A DNA stretch of 64,000 nucleotides from Arthrobacter livingstonensis (GCF_003219815.1 NZ_QJVD01000011.1:81728-145727), one strand, 5' to 3'. Shown: positions 19,117 through 28,903, numbered from the stretch's first letter. The notes: a model not told the origin generated them from the letters alone. Numbers and translations: made by a program.

Positions 19117-19319
19117 CGACGCCGTATCATCTTTGCCCGCTTTTTGGCCGACGCGGTATCACCTTTGGCGCTTTTCGGCGGACCGCTCTCTCACTGCGAG
19201 GGCGTTCCGTCAGTTGGCAACTAAAGGTGATACGGGGTTCGGCTGGGCGGCGCCAAAGGTGATACGGGGTTCGGCTGGGCGGCGCCAAAGGTGATACGGG
19301 GTTCGGCTGGGCGGGCACC
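19117..19319. repeat. Five-copy GTATCACCTTTG motif cluster
   Basis: Three direct copies of a 32-nt unit containing AAAGGTGATACGGGGTTCGG start at 19223, 19255 and 19287; the third is cut short. Upstream, the same core occurs inverted twice: GTATCATCTTTG near 19122 and GTATCACCTTTGGCGC near 19157. The inverted and direct copies can pair in RNA or single-stranded DNA. No ORF fits. It lies between two plus-strand genes. Confidence 0.8.
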
Positions 19320-19378
19320 GGTCCGGGTCGAATGAGGGTGGTGAGTGGCACCCGAAATTGAGTGGCAGCCAACCACCG

Positions 19379-19384
19379 TAGAAT
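19379..19384 (+). promoter_or_regulatory. Putative leaderless dnaE -10 element
   Basis: TAGAAT lies 6 nt before the dnaE GTG, and there is no ribosome site between them, as expected when transcription starts at the initiation codon. Confidence 0.5.
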
Positions 19385-19390
19385 GGTGCG

Positions 19391-22300
19391 GTGGCTAGCT
19401 CATCGACTGACAGTTTTGTCCATCTTCACACGCACACCGAATACTCCATGCTTGACGGTGCCGCGCGCCTGACGGAGTTGTTTGATGAGACCAACAGGCT
19501 GGGCATGCCGGCGCTGGCAACCACGGACCATGGGTACCTGTTTGGTGCCTTTGACTTCTGGAAAAAGGCCACGGATGCGGGTGTGAAGCCGATCATCGGC
19601 ATCGAGGCCTATGTCACGCCGGGCACCGCGCGCACGGACAAGACCCGCGTGAAGTGGCGCACCGATGAGAGCCAAAAGAAGGACGACGTCTCCGGCGGCG
19701 GTTCCTACACCCACATGACGCTGTTGAGCTACAACAACCAGGGCATGCGGAACCTGTTCCGGGCGTCGTCGCTGGCCTCCCTGGACTCCGTGTTCGGCAA
19801 GTACCCGCGCCTGGACCGCGAGCTGCTCAATGAATACCACCCCGGCCTGATCGCCACCACCGGCTGTCCCTCCGGGGAGGTGCAGACCAAGCTGCGGCTG
19901 GGACAGTACAACGAGGCCAAGGCCGCCGCCTCCGAGTTTCAGGACATCTTTGGTGCGGAAAACTATTTCTGTGAGCTGATGGACCACGGACTGGACATTG
20001 AGCGGCGCGTCACCAAGGACCTGCTGAAGCTGGCCAGGGAACTGCAGATTCCGCTGGTCGCCACCAATGACCTCCACTACACGCACGAACACGACGCCAA
20101 GGCGCACGAGGCGCTGCTGGCGCTGCAGTCCGGCTCCACACTGCTGGAACCCACCTACGACATGGGCGGCTCCCGCTTCGCGTTCAACGGAAGCGGCTAC
20201 TACCTGAAGTCCCCCGCGGAAATGCGCCAGCTGTTTTCAGAACTCCCCGAGGCCTGCGACAACACGCTGCTCATTGCCGAGCGGTGCGAGGTGTCCTTCA
20301 ACACCAACGCCAACTACATGCCGAAGTTCCCGTGCCCGCCCGGCGACGACGAGACGTCCTGGCTGGTCAAGGAGGTCGACGCCGGGCTCAAGTACCGGTA
20401 CCCGGCCGGCATTCCCGACGACGTCCGCGCCAGGGCCGACTTTGAACTCGAAGTCATCATCAAGATGGGCTTCCCGGGCTACTTTCTGGTGGTGGCTGAC
20501 TTCATCAACTGGTCCAAGGACAACGGGATCCGCGTGGGACCCGGGCGTGGCTCCGGTGCCGGCTCGATGGTGGCCTATGCCATGCGCATCACCGACCTGG
20601 ACCCGCTGCGCCACGGACTGATCTTTGAGCGCTTCCTAAACCCGGAGCGCGTCTCCATGCCCGACTTTGACGTCGACTTCGATGATCGGCGCCGGCACGA
20701 GGTCATCAAGTACGTGACCGAAAAGTACGGCGACGAACGCGTGGCCATGATTGTCACCTATGGCAGCATCAAGTCCAAGCAGGCGCTGAAGGACTCCTCG
20801 CGCGTGTTGGGCTACCCGTTCAGCATGGGCGAGCAGCTGACCAAGGCGCTGCCGCCGGCTGTCATGGCCAAGGACATCCCGCTGCACGACATTGAGGATC
20901 CCAAGTCCAAGCGCTACGGCGAGGCCGGTGACTTCCGCCAGCTGCTGCTCAGTGATCCGGAAGCGGCAAAGGTCTTTGAAACAGCCAAGGGCCTGGAAGG
21001 GCTCAAGCGCCAGTGGGGCGTGCATGCTGCGGGCGTCATCATGTCCTCCGATCCCATCATCGACGTGGTGCCGATCATGCGCCGCTTCCAGGACGGGCAG
21101 GTCATCACCCAGTTTGACTACCCGACGGCCGAGGGCCTTGGCCTGATCAAAATGGACTTTTTGGGGTTGCGAAACCTCACGATCATCACCGACGCCCTGG
21201 AGAACATCAAGTCCAACCAGGATTTTGACCTTGACCTGGAAAACCTGGCGCTGGACGACCGCGAGTCCTATGAGCTGATGGCGCGCGGGGACACGCTGGG
21301 CGTATTCCAGCTCGACGGCGGTCCCATGCGCGGGTTGCTCAAGCTCATGCGCCCCGACAATTTTGAAGACATCTCCGCCGTGCTGGCACTGTACCGCCCC
21401 GGCCCGATGGGCGCCGACTCACACACCAACTACGCCCTGCGCAAGAACGGTCTGCAGCCCATCACCCCCATCCACCCCGAGTTGGAGGAGCCACTCGCGG
21501 ACGTCCTGGGCGGCACGTATGGGCTGATCGTCTACCAGGAGCAGGTGATGTCCATTGCGCAGAAGCTGGCCGGCTACTCGCTGGGCCGGGCCGACATCCT
21601 GCGCCGCGCCATGGGCAAGAAGAAGAAGTCCGAGCTGGACAAACAGTACGCCGGCTTCCACCAGGGCATGCTGGACAACGGCTACTCCGACGCCGCCGTC
21701 ACCACCTTGTGGGCCATCCTGCTCCCGTTCTCCGACTACGCCTTCAACAAGGCCCACTCTGCCGCCTACGGCGTCGTCAGCTACTGGACGGCGTACCTGA
21801 AGGCCCACTATCCGGCCGAATACATGGCTGCGCTGCTGACGTCCGTGGGCGACGACAAGGACAAGCTGGCGCTCTACCTGAACGAATGCCGCCACATGGG
21901 CATCACCGTGCTGGCGCCGGACGTCAACGAATCCGCGCTGAACTTCACGCCCATTGGCAAGGACATCCGATTTGGCATGGGCGCCATCCGCAACGTCGGC
22001 TCCAATGTGGTCAACGCACTGGTGGAATCCCGTACGGAGAAGGGCAATTTTGAGAGCTTCTCCGACTTCCTGATGAAGGTCCCGGCGGTCGTGTGCAACA
22101 AGCGCACCATAGAGTCGCTCATCAAGGCTGGCGCCTTTGACTCGCTGGGCCACCCGCGCCGGGCCCTGGCGATGATCCACGAGGAAGCGATTGACTCAGT
22201 CATCACGCTCAAGCGCAACGAGGCCGTGGGCCAGTTTGACCTCTTTGCCGGCCTGGGCGGGGTCGACGCCGAGCCGGAGTCTGCCTTGATCACCGATATC

Positions 22301-22960
22301 CCCGACCTGCCGGAATGGGAGAAAAAAGACAAGCTTGCCTTTGAGCGCGACATGCTGGGCCTGTACGTCTCCGACCACCCCCTGCAGGGCCTGGAAGGGA
22401 TTCTCAGCCAGAACGCCGACATGTCCATCACCTCCGTGTTGGCCGACGACGGCCCGCAGGACGGGCACATCATCACCATTTCCGGCATGATCACCAGCCT
22501 CCAGCGCCGCATCGCCAAGACCAGCGGCAATCCTTACGCCCGCTGCGAGGTCGAGGATCTTGGCGGATCCTTGGAGGTCATGTTCTTTGGCCAGGTCTAC
22601 GGACCCATCGCCACCATCCTGGCCGAGGACCTGGTGGTGGTGATCAAGGGACGCCTGCAAAAGCGCGACGACGGCGCCATCACGTTGAACGCCATGGAAC
22701 TGACGGTGCCGGACCTCAGCGAAGGCCTGTCCGGCCCGCTGGTCATCCACATGCCCGAGCACAAGGCCACCGAACCAGTTCTGCTGGCGCTCAAGGACGT
22801 CCTGGGCACCCACCGCGGCAACACCGAGGTCAAGATGCACCTGAGTGGCACCCGCAGTGTGAAGGTCATGAAACTGCCATTGCACCACCGGGTCAACCCG
22901 ACGCCGGCTCTGTTCGGGGACCTGAAGGTCCTCCTGGGCCCCACCTGTCTGGAAGGGTGA
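19391..22960 (+). CDS. dnaE: DNA polymerase III alpha subunit DnaE1
   Basis: Main replicative polymerase subunit. Order of domains: PHP domain (starts HLHTHTEYSMLDGAARL, residues 11-27), polymerase palm with the catalytic pair in PDFDVDFDD (Asp425 and Asp427), the fingers with RPGPMG, a helix-hairpin-helix region, and a C-terminal OB fold (residues ~1000-1080). 1189 aa, normal for actinobacterial DnaE1 and longer than the accessory DnaE2. The intact PHP metal-ligand segments suggest intrinsic proofreading may be kept, as in mycobacterial DnaE1; that point is inference. GTG start, probably leaderless. Confidence 0.96.
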   Translation: MASSSTDSFVHLHTHTEYSMLDGAARLTELFDETNRLGMPALATTDHGYLFGAFDFWKKATDAGVKPIIGIEAYVTPGTARTDKTRVKWRTDESQKKDDVSGGGSYTHMTLLSYNNQGMRNLFRASSLASLDSVFGKYPRLDRELLNEYHPGLIATTGCPSGEVQTKLRLGQYNEAKAAASEFQDIFGAENYFCELMDHGLDIERRVTKDLLKLARELQIPLVATNDLHYTHEHDAKAHEALLALQSGSTLLEPTYDMGGSRFAFNGSGYYLKSPAEMRQLFSELPEACDNTLLIAERCEVSFNTNANYMPKFPCPPGDDETSWLVKEVDAGLKYRYPAGIPDDVRARADFELEVIIKMGFPGYFLVVADFINWSKDNGIRVGPGRGSGAGSMVAYAMRITDLDPLRHGLIFERFLNPERVSMPDFDVDFDDRRRHEVIKYVTEKYGDERVAMIVTYGSIKSKQALKDSSRVLGYPFSMGEQLTKALPPAVMAKDIPLHDIEDPKSKRYGEAGDFRQLLLSDPEAAKVFETAKGLEGLKRQWGVHAAGVIMSSDPIIDVVPIMRRFQDGQVITQFDYPTAEGLGLIKMDFLGLRNLTIITDALENIKSNQDFDLDLENLALDDRESYELMARGDTLGVFQLDGGPMRGLLKLMRPDNFEDISAVLALYRPGPMGADSHTNYALRKNGLQPITPIHPELEEPLADVLGGTYGLIVYQEQVMSIAQKLAGYSLGRADILRRAMGKKKKSELDKQYAGFHQGMLDNGYSDAAVTTLWAILLPFSDYAFNKAHSAAYGVVSYWTAYLKAHYPAEYMAALLTSVGDDKDKLALYLNECRHMGITVLAPDVNESALNFTPIGKDIRFGMGAIRNVGSNVVNALVESRTEKGNFESFSDFLMKVPAVVCNKRTIESLIKAGAFDSLGHPRRALAMIHEEAIDSVITLKRNEAVGQFDLFAGLGGVDAEPESALITDIPDLPEWEKKDKLAFERDMLGLYVSDHPLQGLEGILSQNADMSITSVLADDGPQDGHIITISGMITSLQRRIAKTSGNPYARCEVEDLGGSLEVMFFGQVYGPIATILAEDLVVVIKGRLQKRDDGAITLNAMELTVPDLSEGLSGPLVIHMPEHKATEPVLLALKDVLGTHRGNTEVKMHLSGTRSVKVMKLPLHHRVNPTPALFGDLKVLLGPTCLEG

Positions 22961-23011
22961 TGGTGTGCCGGTTGCACGTGCCCGCGCTATATGGGGAGTT
23001 AGGGTTTATCC

Positions 23012-23614
23012 ATGAGTGAAATGCTGCCCGAGGGCACGGCGGGGACAGCGGGTCCACGCCATGCCGGGCCCGCCGGTGCCCCTGCCACATACCCTCCCCA
23101 TGCCTATTCGGCCCGGCCGCGTCGTGCAATGGCGACCGCCCAGGCCGCGGGGTGGCAGCGCTGGTTTGCCCTGTCCTCTGGCGCGGGCGTTGTGCTGGGA
23201 ATTCTGTGGTGGCTGGCGGCCCCCGGCGGCGCCTTTTACGGTGAAGGCAAGGACTATACGATTTGGGTGGCCCGCGACCTTGTGCTCGCGGGACTTGGCG
23301 TGCTGGCCGGACTCACCGCCGCCGTCCTGCTGGTCCGCGCCGCCGCCCGACACGGCGGCGGGGCCGGTGCCACGGCGCGGCTGCTGGCTGCCGCCGCGGG
23401 CGGACTGCTGGGCTCCGTCCTAGCCTGGCGGTTGGGCGTGTTCGCCGGAGACCTTTTCCAGACTCCGCCGGACAACCTGCCCAACCCGAGCATGGTGTTT
23501 TCGCTCCGTTCGGCCTCGGTGCTGCTCCTGTGGCCGCTCGTCACCACCGCGGTGGTGTTCCTGTACACATTCCTCGCGTATTCGTTTGTGCCCGCTCCCC
23601 GTGGCAGCCGCTAA
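23012..23614 (+). CDS. Conserved membrane protein, four TM segments
   Basis: Function unknown. The first ~45 residues are Pro/Ala/Arg-rich and probably cytoplasmic. Four hydrophobic segments follow, near residues 50-72, 88-110, 122-140 and 165-190. The segment after the first helix (GILWWLAAPGG...) resembles the actinobacterial DUF2567 family, but that link is tentative. The ATG has GGGGAG and TAGGG sequences upstream. It lies between dnaE and hisD with only 9 nt to the hisD start, and its 3' end overlaps the proposed hisD -10. Confidence 0.75.
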   Translation: MSEMLPEGTAGTAGPRHAGPAGAPATYPPHAYSARPRRAMATAQAAGWQRWFALSSGAGVVLGILWWLAAPGGAFYGEGKDYTIWVARDLVLAGLGVLAGLTAAVLLVRAAARHGGGAGATARLLAAAAGGLLGSVLAWRLGVFAGDLFQTPPDNLPNPSMVFSLRSASVLLLWPLVTTAVVFLYTFLAYSFVPAPRGSR

Positions 23615-23617
23615 ACT
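23612..23617 (+). promoter_or_regulatory. Putative leaderless hisD -10 element
   Basis: TAAACT overlaps the stop of the previous gene and lies 6 nt before the hisD GTG. No Shine-Dalgarno sequence is present. Confidence 0.45.
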
Positions 23618-23623
23618 TGGCGT

Positions 23624-25033
23624 GTGAGCAACCTTGAAACCCCCGTGTCCACCGATCCGCCAGCCCGCCGGGCAACAGCGCCCGACACGGCCGCCCATTT
23701 CACTTTTGCGCGCACCGACCTGCGCGGCCGCAGCCTGACCCTCGCGGAGCTCAAGCACGCCGTTCCCCGCACGCCCGCCACCACCGTCACGACAGCCGAG
23801 GCGGCCGTTTCCGGCATCATTGCCGAGGTTCGCTCCCGCGGCTTTGCCGCCCTCGCAGAGCTGGCTGAAAAGTTCGACGGCGTGGCCCAGTCCCACCCGC
23901 GTGTCCCGGCCGCGGCTTTGCGCGAAGCCCTGGAAGCCCTGGATCCGTCCGTCCGGGCCGCCCTGGAGGAATCCATCGCCCGCGCCAAGGCGTTTGCCGC
24001 CGCGCAGCGCCCTGCAGACATTGACTTGCCCATCGCCGACGGTGCCGTGGTCTCCCAGCATTGGCTGCCCGTGCGGCGTGTTGGCCTGTACGTGCCCGGG
24101 GGACTGGCGGCCTATCCGTCGTCGGTCATCATGAACGTTGTGCCCGCGCTGGCCGCCGGGGTGGGCTCGGTGGCGCTGGCGTCGCCGCCGCAAAAGGAAT
24201 TTGGCGGGCTGCCGGACCTGACCGTTTTGGCGGCGGCGGCCCTATTGGGCATTGACGAGGTGTATGCGATGGGCGGGGCCCAGGCAATTGCCGCCTTTGC
24301 CTATGGTGTCCCGGCGGGAACAACCGTGCAGGGCGACGGGGAGGAATTGGAACCAGTTGACGTGGTCACCGGCCCCGGCAACATCTTTGTGGCCACGGCA
24401 AAGCGCCTGGTCAAGGGCGTGGTGGGCATTGACTCCGAGGCGGGTGCCACGGAGATTGCCGTGCTGGCGGACCATACCGCCAACCCGGTATTCGTTGCCG
24501 CGGACCTGATCAGCCAGGCCGAGCACGATCCGAACGCGGCCTCCGTCCTGGTGACCACGTCGAGCGAACTGGCGGACGCCGTCGAACATGAACTCGCGGT
24601 TCAGGTGGCCGGGACTGCGCACCGGGAGCGCGTGGAGACGGCACTCTCCGGGCCGCAGTCAGGCGTGGTGCTGGTGGGCGACCTGGCCCAGGGCGTGGCG
24701 GTATGCAATGCCTACGCGGCCGAGCACCTTGAGGTGGTGACCGAGAACGCCGCGGCCGTGGCAGCCCAGATCACCAATGCGGGAGCGGTCTTTGTCGGGG
24801 ACTACAGCCCCGTCAGCCTGGGTGACTACTGTGCCGGGTCCAACCACGTGTTGCCGACCGGCGGCACGGCCGCGTTCTCGTCGGGGTTGAACGTCACCAC
24901 GTTTCTGCGCGCCGTCCAGCTCATCAATTATGACAAGGCGGCGCTGTCGGCGGTGGCCGGCCACGTGGTCACGCTCTCACGCGCCGAGGGCCTTCCCGCC
25001 CACGGCGACGCCGTGGCCGCACGATTCCCCTAG
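23624..25033 (+). CDS. hisD: Histidinol dehydrogenase HisD
   Basis: Zinc-dependent enzyme that oxidises L-histidinol to histidine in two NAD-dependent steps, the last in histidine synthesis. Signature segments include [36 protein letters not shown], the metal-ligand segment ISQAEHDP and [17 protein letters not shown]. 469 aa, about 30 longer than usual because of the N-terminus. No other his genes follow; nrdR is next. Confidence 0.95.
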   Translation: MSNLETPVSTDPPARRATAPDTAAHFTFARTDLRGRSLTLAELKHAVPRTPATTVTTAEAAVSGIIAEVRSRGFAALAELAEKFDGVAQSHPRVPAAALREALEALDPSVRAALEESIARAKAFAAAQRPADIDLPIADGAVVSQHWLPVRRVGLYVPGGLAAYPSSVIMNVVPALAAGVGSVALASPPQKEFGGLPDLTVLAAAALLGIDEVYAMGGAQAIAAFAYGVPAGTTVQGDGEELEPVDVVTGPGNIFVATAKRLVKGVVGIDSEAGATEIAVLADHTANPVFVAADLISQAEHDPNAASVLVTTSSELADAVEHELAVQVAGTAHRERVETALSGPQSGVVLVGDLAQGVAVCNAYAAEHLEVVTENAAAVAAQITNAGAVFVGDYSPVSLGDYCAGSNHVLPTGGTAAFSSGLNVTTFLRAVQLINYDKAALSAVAGHVVTLSRAEGLPAHGDAVAARFP

Positions 25034-25047
25034 ACGGCCCCCAACCA

Positions 25048-25089
25048 CTACATCTAGTAATTACGTTGTTGTAATTTCCCCATATGTAG
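25048..25089 (+). promoter_or_regulatory. Pair of NrdR-box-like sites
   Basis: CTACATCTAG (25048-25057) and CCATATGTAG (25080-25089) each match the NrdR-box core CWATATATWG at 8 of 10 positions. Their starts are 32 bp apart, about three helical turns, the usual NrdR layout. They lie 38-79 nt upstream of nrdR, which suggests autoregulation. Confidence 0.6.
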
Positions 25090-25126
25090 TCATAGACTGA
25101 GATTAACCGCTCCTGGAGGGATCTGG

Positions 25127-25615
25127 ATGTACTGCCCGTTTTGCCGTAATCCCGACTCACGCGTGGTTGATTCGCGCCTGGCCGACGACGGTTCCTCCAT
25201 CCGCCGGCGCCGCCAGTGCACCGAGTGCGGCCGCCGTTTCAGCACTGTGGAGACTGCCAGCCTTTCAGTGGCAAAGCGTTCCGGCGTCGCCGAACCCTTC
25301 AGCCGCAGCAAAGTCATCAGCGGTGTGCGCAAGGCCTGTCAGGGTCGGCCCGTAACCGAAGACGACCTTGCCATGCTGGCCCAGGAGGTGGAGGAGTCCA
25401 TTCGGGCCAGCGGCGCCGCCGAGATCGACGCCAACGACGTCGGCCTGGCCATTTTGGCCCCTCTGCAACGGCTTGACCTGGTGGCCTACCTGCGCTTTGC
25501 CAGCGTTTACCAGGCCTTTGAATCCCTTGACGACTTTGAAAAGTCCATCAAGGAGCTGCGCCGCGAATATCCTGCGGGGAGCGCCGGCGCACCGGCACGG
25601 TCGGTCGCGGAGTAG
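25127..25615 (+). CDS. nrdR: Ribonucleotide reductase repressor NrdR
   Basis: Zinc-ribbon/ATP-cone repressor of ribonucleotide reductase genes that senses ATP/dATP. The zinc ribbon has Cys3, Cys6, Cys31 and Cys34 (MYCPFC and CTECGRR), with the DNA-contacting SIRRRRQ stretch between. The ATP-cone covers residues ~48-138. 162 aa, typical. Strong ribosome site GGAGGG 6 nt before the ATG. Confidence 0.96.
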   Translation: MYCPFCRNPDSRVVDSRLADDGSSIRRRRQCTECGRRFSTVETASLSVAKRSGVAEPFSRSKVISGVRKACQGRPVTEDDLAMLAQEVEESIRASGAAEIDANDVGLAILAPLQRLDLVAYLRFASVYQAFESLDDFEKSIKELRREYPAGSAGAPARSVAE

Positions 25616-25942
25616 CGGCACCAACAACTCCGGCGGCGCCCGGGAGGGGAAGCCCGGGCCGCCGCCGGCACTCTGCACTGGTGCCCGGGCCTCCGCTGCC
25701 CAAGCTGCCGGTGGAATGAGCTTGGCCTCGTGCCCGCGACGGGGCCGCCGCAGGTTTCGCGGCAGCGGCCGGGGAAAGAGCTGTGCGCACAGCCCGCCTA
25801 CGTGTACTTTCAAGGCGGGCTCGTGGCACGCACGGTGACGGGCCTGCCACGTGAACAATCGTCCCGGGGCGGCAAGGGGCGAACTGACCAAACCGGACAG
25901 CCCAAACAGGATTTATGGCAGGTTCAATCGCGGCAGCTGCCC
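25616..25942. other. Gene-free stretch between nrdR and a short-chain dehydrogenase
   Basis: Holds a strong hairpin at 25630-25668; beyond that no coding, promoter or repeat signal is convincing. Open frames here on both strands lack ribosome sites and family motifs. Confidence 0.5.
25630..25668 (+). terminator. GC-rich hairpin after nrdR
   Basis: CCGGCGGCGCCCGGG (25630-25644) pairs with CCCGGGCCGCCGCCGG (25653-25668) with a single bulge, loop AGGGGAAG. It begins 14 nt after the nrdR stop. No T-run. It could end transcription from either side of the convergent pair. Confidence 0.55.
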
Positions 25943-26734
25943 TTAGCGGCCGCCGGAGACGGGCAGCACGATGCCCGTGACGTAGCCTGCCTCGCCGCTG
26001 AGCAGCCACATGACGGCAGCCGCAACTTCATCCGGTTCTGCGCCCCGGCCCAGCGGGACGGTGGGGCTGAGCTTTGCCACGCGGTCCGGCATGCCGGCGG
26101 CAGCGTGGAGTCCGGTGTTGGTGCTTCCCGGGGCAACCGCGTTGACGCGGATGCCATGCGGGGCTGCCTCCGTGGCTAATCCGACGGTCAGCACGTCCAC
26201 GGCGCCCTTCGACGCCGCATAGTGCACCCACGTGCCGGGGGAGCCGGCCTTGGTGGCCGTCGAGGAAATGTTGACTATCGCGCCGCCCGCGCCGCCGTCA
26301 AGCGTGGACATTCTGCGCTGTGCCTCCTGGCACATGAACAGCACTCCTGCCACATTGACGTCAAGGACCCTTTTGATGGTCTCCGCCGGAACATCCACCA
26401 GGGGTCCGATCAGATCGCCCGTGACACCGGCATTGTTGACCACGGCAGTAACCGGGCCCAGTGCCGCGGCGGCATCGAACAACCGCGTGACCTGGGCAGC
26501 ATCGCTGACGTCCGCCTGCAGGGCAACAGCTGTGCCGCCGTCGTTCCTGATTTCCCGGACAACGTTCGCGGCGCCGGCAGTGTCGGCACTGTAATTGACG
26601 ACGACGGCGAAGCCGGCCGCCGCTGCCCGTGCGGCCACGGCTGCGCCGATCCCGCGGCTGGCACCTGTGACAATGGCGACCGGGCTGGAGGGGGTTTCGT
26701 TCCCCGCTTGCTCCCGCTGCTCGCAAGTCCCCAC
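25943..26734 (-). CDS. Short-chain dehydrogenase/reductase
   Basis: Classical SDR with a Rossmann fold. Cofactor motif TGASRGIG, then NNAG, the catalytic Ser of ISST and the YAASK catalytic Tyr-Lys pair are all present, and the C-terminus GYVTGIVLPVSGG is typical of FabG-like members. NADP(H) preference and substrate are not known. About 263 aa from the GTG at 26734, which is chosen because homology starts ~17 residues later. The frame is open to 26899, inside ppgK. A 14-nt repeat (TGCTCCCGCTGCTC on the plus strand) at 26709 and 26736 flanks this start and encodes EQREQ twice. Confidence 0.85.
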   Translation of the reverse strand: MGTCEQREQAGNETPSSPVAIVTGASRGIGAAVAARAAAAGFAVVVNYSADTAGAANVVREIRNDGGTAVALQADVSDAAQVTRLFDAAAALGPVTAVVNNAGVTGDLIGPLVDVPAETIKRVLDVNVAGVLFMCQEAQRRMSTLDGGAGGAIVNISSTATKAGSPGTWVHYAASKGAVDVLTVGLATEAAPHGIRVNAVAPGSTNTGLHAAAGMPDRVAKLSPTVPLGRGAEPDEVAAAVMWLLSGEAGYVTGIVLPVSGGR

Positions 26735-26840
26735 CTGCTCCCGCTGCTCACCAGCTCGCAGCGGGGCCCTCTCAGCTGTGGGCCCACCCAGCGGGACACT
26801 CGCAGGCGTGGGCCCCGGCTCAATCACCAAGACGAGCGGC

Positions 26841-27635
26841 CTATTTGGTGATCTTGAAGTGCACGGCGGCCTGCAGCGCGCCGCCAACAATGCCGGCATT
26901 GTTGGCGAGCTGCGCGGGGATGATCTTGGCGCGGAGCTTCAGCGCCGGCAGGTAGTCCTCGCTGCGCTTGGAGATCCCGCCGCCAATGATGAACAACTCG
27001 GGGGAAAACAGGAACTCGACGTGCGAGAAGTAACGCTGCAGCCGCCCTGCGTACTCCTCCCAGCTGAGGCCGTCGCGTTCCCGGGCGCTGGCGGAGGCCT
27101 TGGACTCGGCGTCGAAGCCGTCAATTTCCAGGTGGCCCAGTTCGGCGTTCGGGATGAGCTTGCCGTTGTAAATGAAGGCCGAGCCGATGCCCGTGCCCAG
27201 CGTGATGACCAACACCGTGCCCTTGACTCCCTTGCCGGCGCCATAGCGCGCTTCGGCGAGGCCGGCGGCGTCGGCGTCGTTCATGACCTGGACGTCGCGG
27301 CCCAGCTCCTCCGAGAAAATCTTGTCCACGTCGGCGTCAATCCAGGACTTGTCCACATTGGCGGCGGAACGGGCAATGCCATGGGAAATGATGGCAGGGA
27401 ACGTGATGCCAACCGGCGCATCGGCGGCCGGTGCGTGCTTGCGGGTCATGAGCTCGTCCACGATCTCCTTGACCACCTTGGCGACGGCCTGCGGGGTGGA
27501 GGGCTGTGGCGTATCAATCCGGAAACGCTCGCCCACCATCTCGCCGGTCTCCAAACGGACGATCCCGCCCTTAATGCCGGTGCCGCCAATGTCGATGCCG
27601 ATGACAGTTTCCGTGGACGAGTGCTTCGTGGACAT
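26841..27635 (-). CDS. ppgK: Polyphosphate glucokinase PpgK (ROK family)
   Basis: Phosphorylates glucose using inorganic polyphosphate (and usually ATP); this activity is known from Arthrobacter and mycobacteria. The N-terminal phosphate site GIDIGGTGIKGGIV, a central NDADAAGLAEARYGAG and LGTGIGSAFI, and the ROK-type ELGHLEID segment are seen. It lacks the zinc cluster of other ROK kinases, as polyphosphate enzymes do. 264 aa. The ATG at 27635 has GGAG upstream; a TTG at 27647 would put that GGAG inside the gene. Confidence 0.92.
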   Translation of the reverse strand: MSTKHSSTETVIGIDIGGTGIKGGIVRLETGEMVGERFRIDTPQPSTPQAVAKVVKEIVDELMTRKHAPAADAPVGITFPAIISHGIARSAANVDKSWIDADVDKIFSEELGRDVQVMNDADAAGLAEARYGAGKGVKGTVLVITLGTGIGSAFIYNGKLIPNAELGHLEIDGFDAESKASASARERDGLSWEEYAGRLQRYFSHVEFLFSPELFIIGGGISKRSEDYLPALKLRAKIIPAQLANNAGIVGGALQAAVHFKITK

Positions 27636-27696
27636 GCGGGGCTCCAAACGTGGAAGGGGCAGGGCGTTGCCGCAAGGGGTCTTGCGGCAGATGGTT

Positions 27697-28575
27697 TTAG
27701 GGCAGGGTCAGGACTTCGGCACCCGTGGCGGTGACCACCATGGTGTGCTCGAACTGGGCAGTGCGTTTCCGGTCCCTGGTGACAACCGTCCAGTCGTCAG
27801 CCCACATGTCCCACTCAACACCGCCCAGGGTGAGCATAGGTTCGATAGTAAACACCATGCCCTCCTGCAGAACAGTGTTGTAGGCCGGGGCCGCGTCATA
27901 ATGCGGAATAATCAGTCCCGTGTGGAATGCCTCGCCCACACCATGGCCGGTGAAGTCCCGGACCACGCCGTAGCCAAAACGCTTCGCATAGGCGGAGATC
28001 GTGCGGCCAATGACGTTAATTTCCCGCCCGGGCGCCACAGCGCGGATGGCCCGGTTCAAGGACTCCTGGGTGCGCTCGACGAGCAGTCGGGACTCGTCGT
28101 CGACGTCGCCAACGGCAAAGGTCCAGTTCGTGTCGCCGTGCACGCCGTTTTTGTACGCGGTGATGTCAATGTTGATGATGTCCCCGTCCTGCACCACGGT
28201 GCTGTCCGGGATGCCATGGCAGATGACCTCGTTAAGGGACGAGCACAGGGACTTGGGGAAGCCGCGATATCCAAGCGTGGAGGGATATGCCTGGTGGTCC
28301 AGCAGGAATTCATGGCCAATGCGGTCCAGCTGGTCCGTGGTCACTCCCGGGACAATGTGTGCGCCCACTTCCACGATGGCCTGGGCGGCGATCTTGGAGG
28401 AGATGCGGATCTTTTCCAGCGTTTCAGCGTTTTTTACCTCGGAGCCCGTGAATGGTGCCGGACCGGCCTTGCCCACGTACTCGGGGCGGGGGATGGAGGC
28501 GGGGACGGGCAGCTGCGGGCTGATGGTGCCCGGAACCAATGTGCCAAGGGGTGCTGAGGTTGCTGTGGAAGACAT
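27697..28575 (-). CDS. map: Methionine aminopeptidase, type I
   Basis: Removes N-terminal Met from new proteins using two metal ions. Metal-ligand segments are visible: [14 protein letters not shown] (two Asp), DFTGHGVG (His), FTIEPML (Glu) and AQFEHT (Glu). 292 aa, with a ~40-residue Pro-rich N-terminal extension like the mycobacterial MetAP1c type. The ATG has no ribosome site but a TAGGAT 6 nt upstream, so it may be leaderless. Confidence 0.94.
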   Translation of the reverse strand: MSSTATSAPLGTLVPGTISPQLPVPASIPRPEYVGKAGPAPFTGSEVKNAETLEKIRISSKIAAQAIVEVGAHIVPGVTTDQLDRIGHEFLLDHQAYPSTLGYRGFPKSLCSSLNEVICHGIPDSTVVQDGDIINIDITAYKNGVHGDTNWTFAVGDVDDESRLLVERTQESLNRAIRAVAPGREINVIGRTISAYAKRFGYGVVRDFTGHGVGEAFHTGLIIPHYDAAPAYNTVLQEGMVFTIEPMLTLGGVEWDMWADDWTVVTRDRKRTAQFEHTMVVTATGAEVLTLP

Positions 28576-28581
28576 GGATCC

Positions 28582-28587
28582 ATCCTA
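28582..28587 (-). promoter_or_regulatory. Putative leaderless map -10 element
   Basis: TAGGAT on the minus strand, 6 nt (GGATCC) before the map ATG at 28575. Confidence 0.5.
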
Positions 28588-28660
28588 TAAGTTTTGCTGC
28601 AGGGGTGTGGTGGACAGGGCCTATGATGGCAGCAAGCACCCCGGCCAGTTGGAGGAAAAG

Positions 28661-28825
28661 ATGCCACAGTATTGGTACAACGTGAACACCCGTCAGGTTG
28701 AACAGGACGCCCAGTCCGGGTGGAAGGAGCTGATCGGTCCCTACAACACGCGCGAGGAAGCCGAGCAGGCGCCGGCCAAGGTCCACGAGCGCAACGAAGA
28801 CTGGGAAGCCAAGGACGACGACTGA
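28661..28825 (+). CDS. Small SPOR-type protein (54 aa)
   Basis: A short conserved actinobacterial protein often labelled SPOR domain-containing. It begins MPQYWYNVNTRQVE, contains GPYNTREEAEQA and ends with an acidic tail. Role unknown; it is cytoplasmic by sequence, with no signal peptide. The ATG at 28661 has GGAGG at 28651-28655. It lies divergent from map. Confidence 0.8.
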   Translation: MPQYWYNVNTRQVEQDAQSGWKELIGPYNTREEAEQAPAKVHERNEDWEAKDDD

Positions 28826-28903
28826 GGCAATCATCGGCCGGACCGACAGGGGGATCGGCTGGTTGTGATCCTCCTGGAGGACGCGATTCACCAGGGAGGA
28901 ACC

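Noticed and set aside
19223-19319. CRISPR or phage attachment site in the 32-nt repeats
   Set aside because: No spacers between the copies, and no integrase or phage genes nearby.
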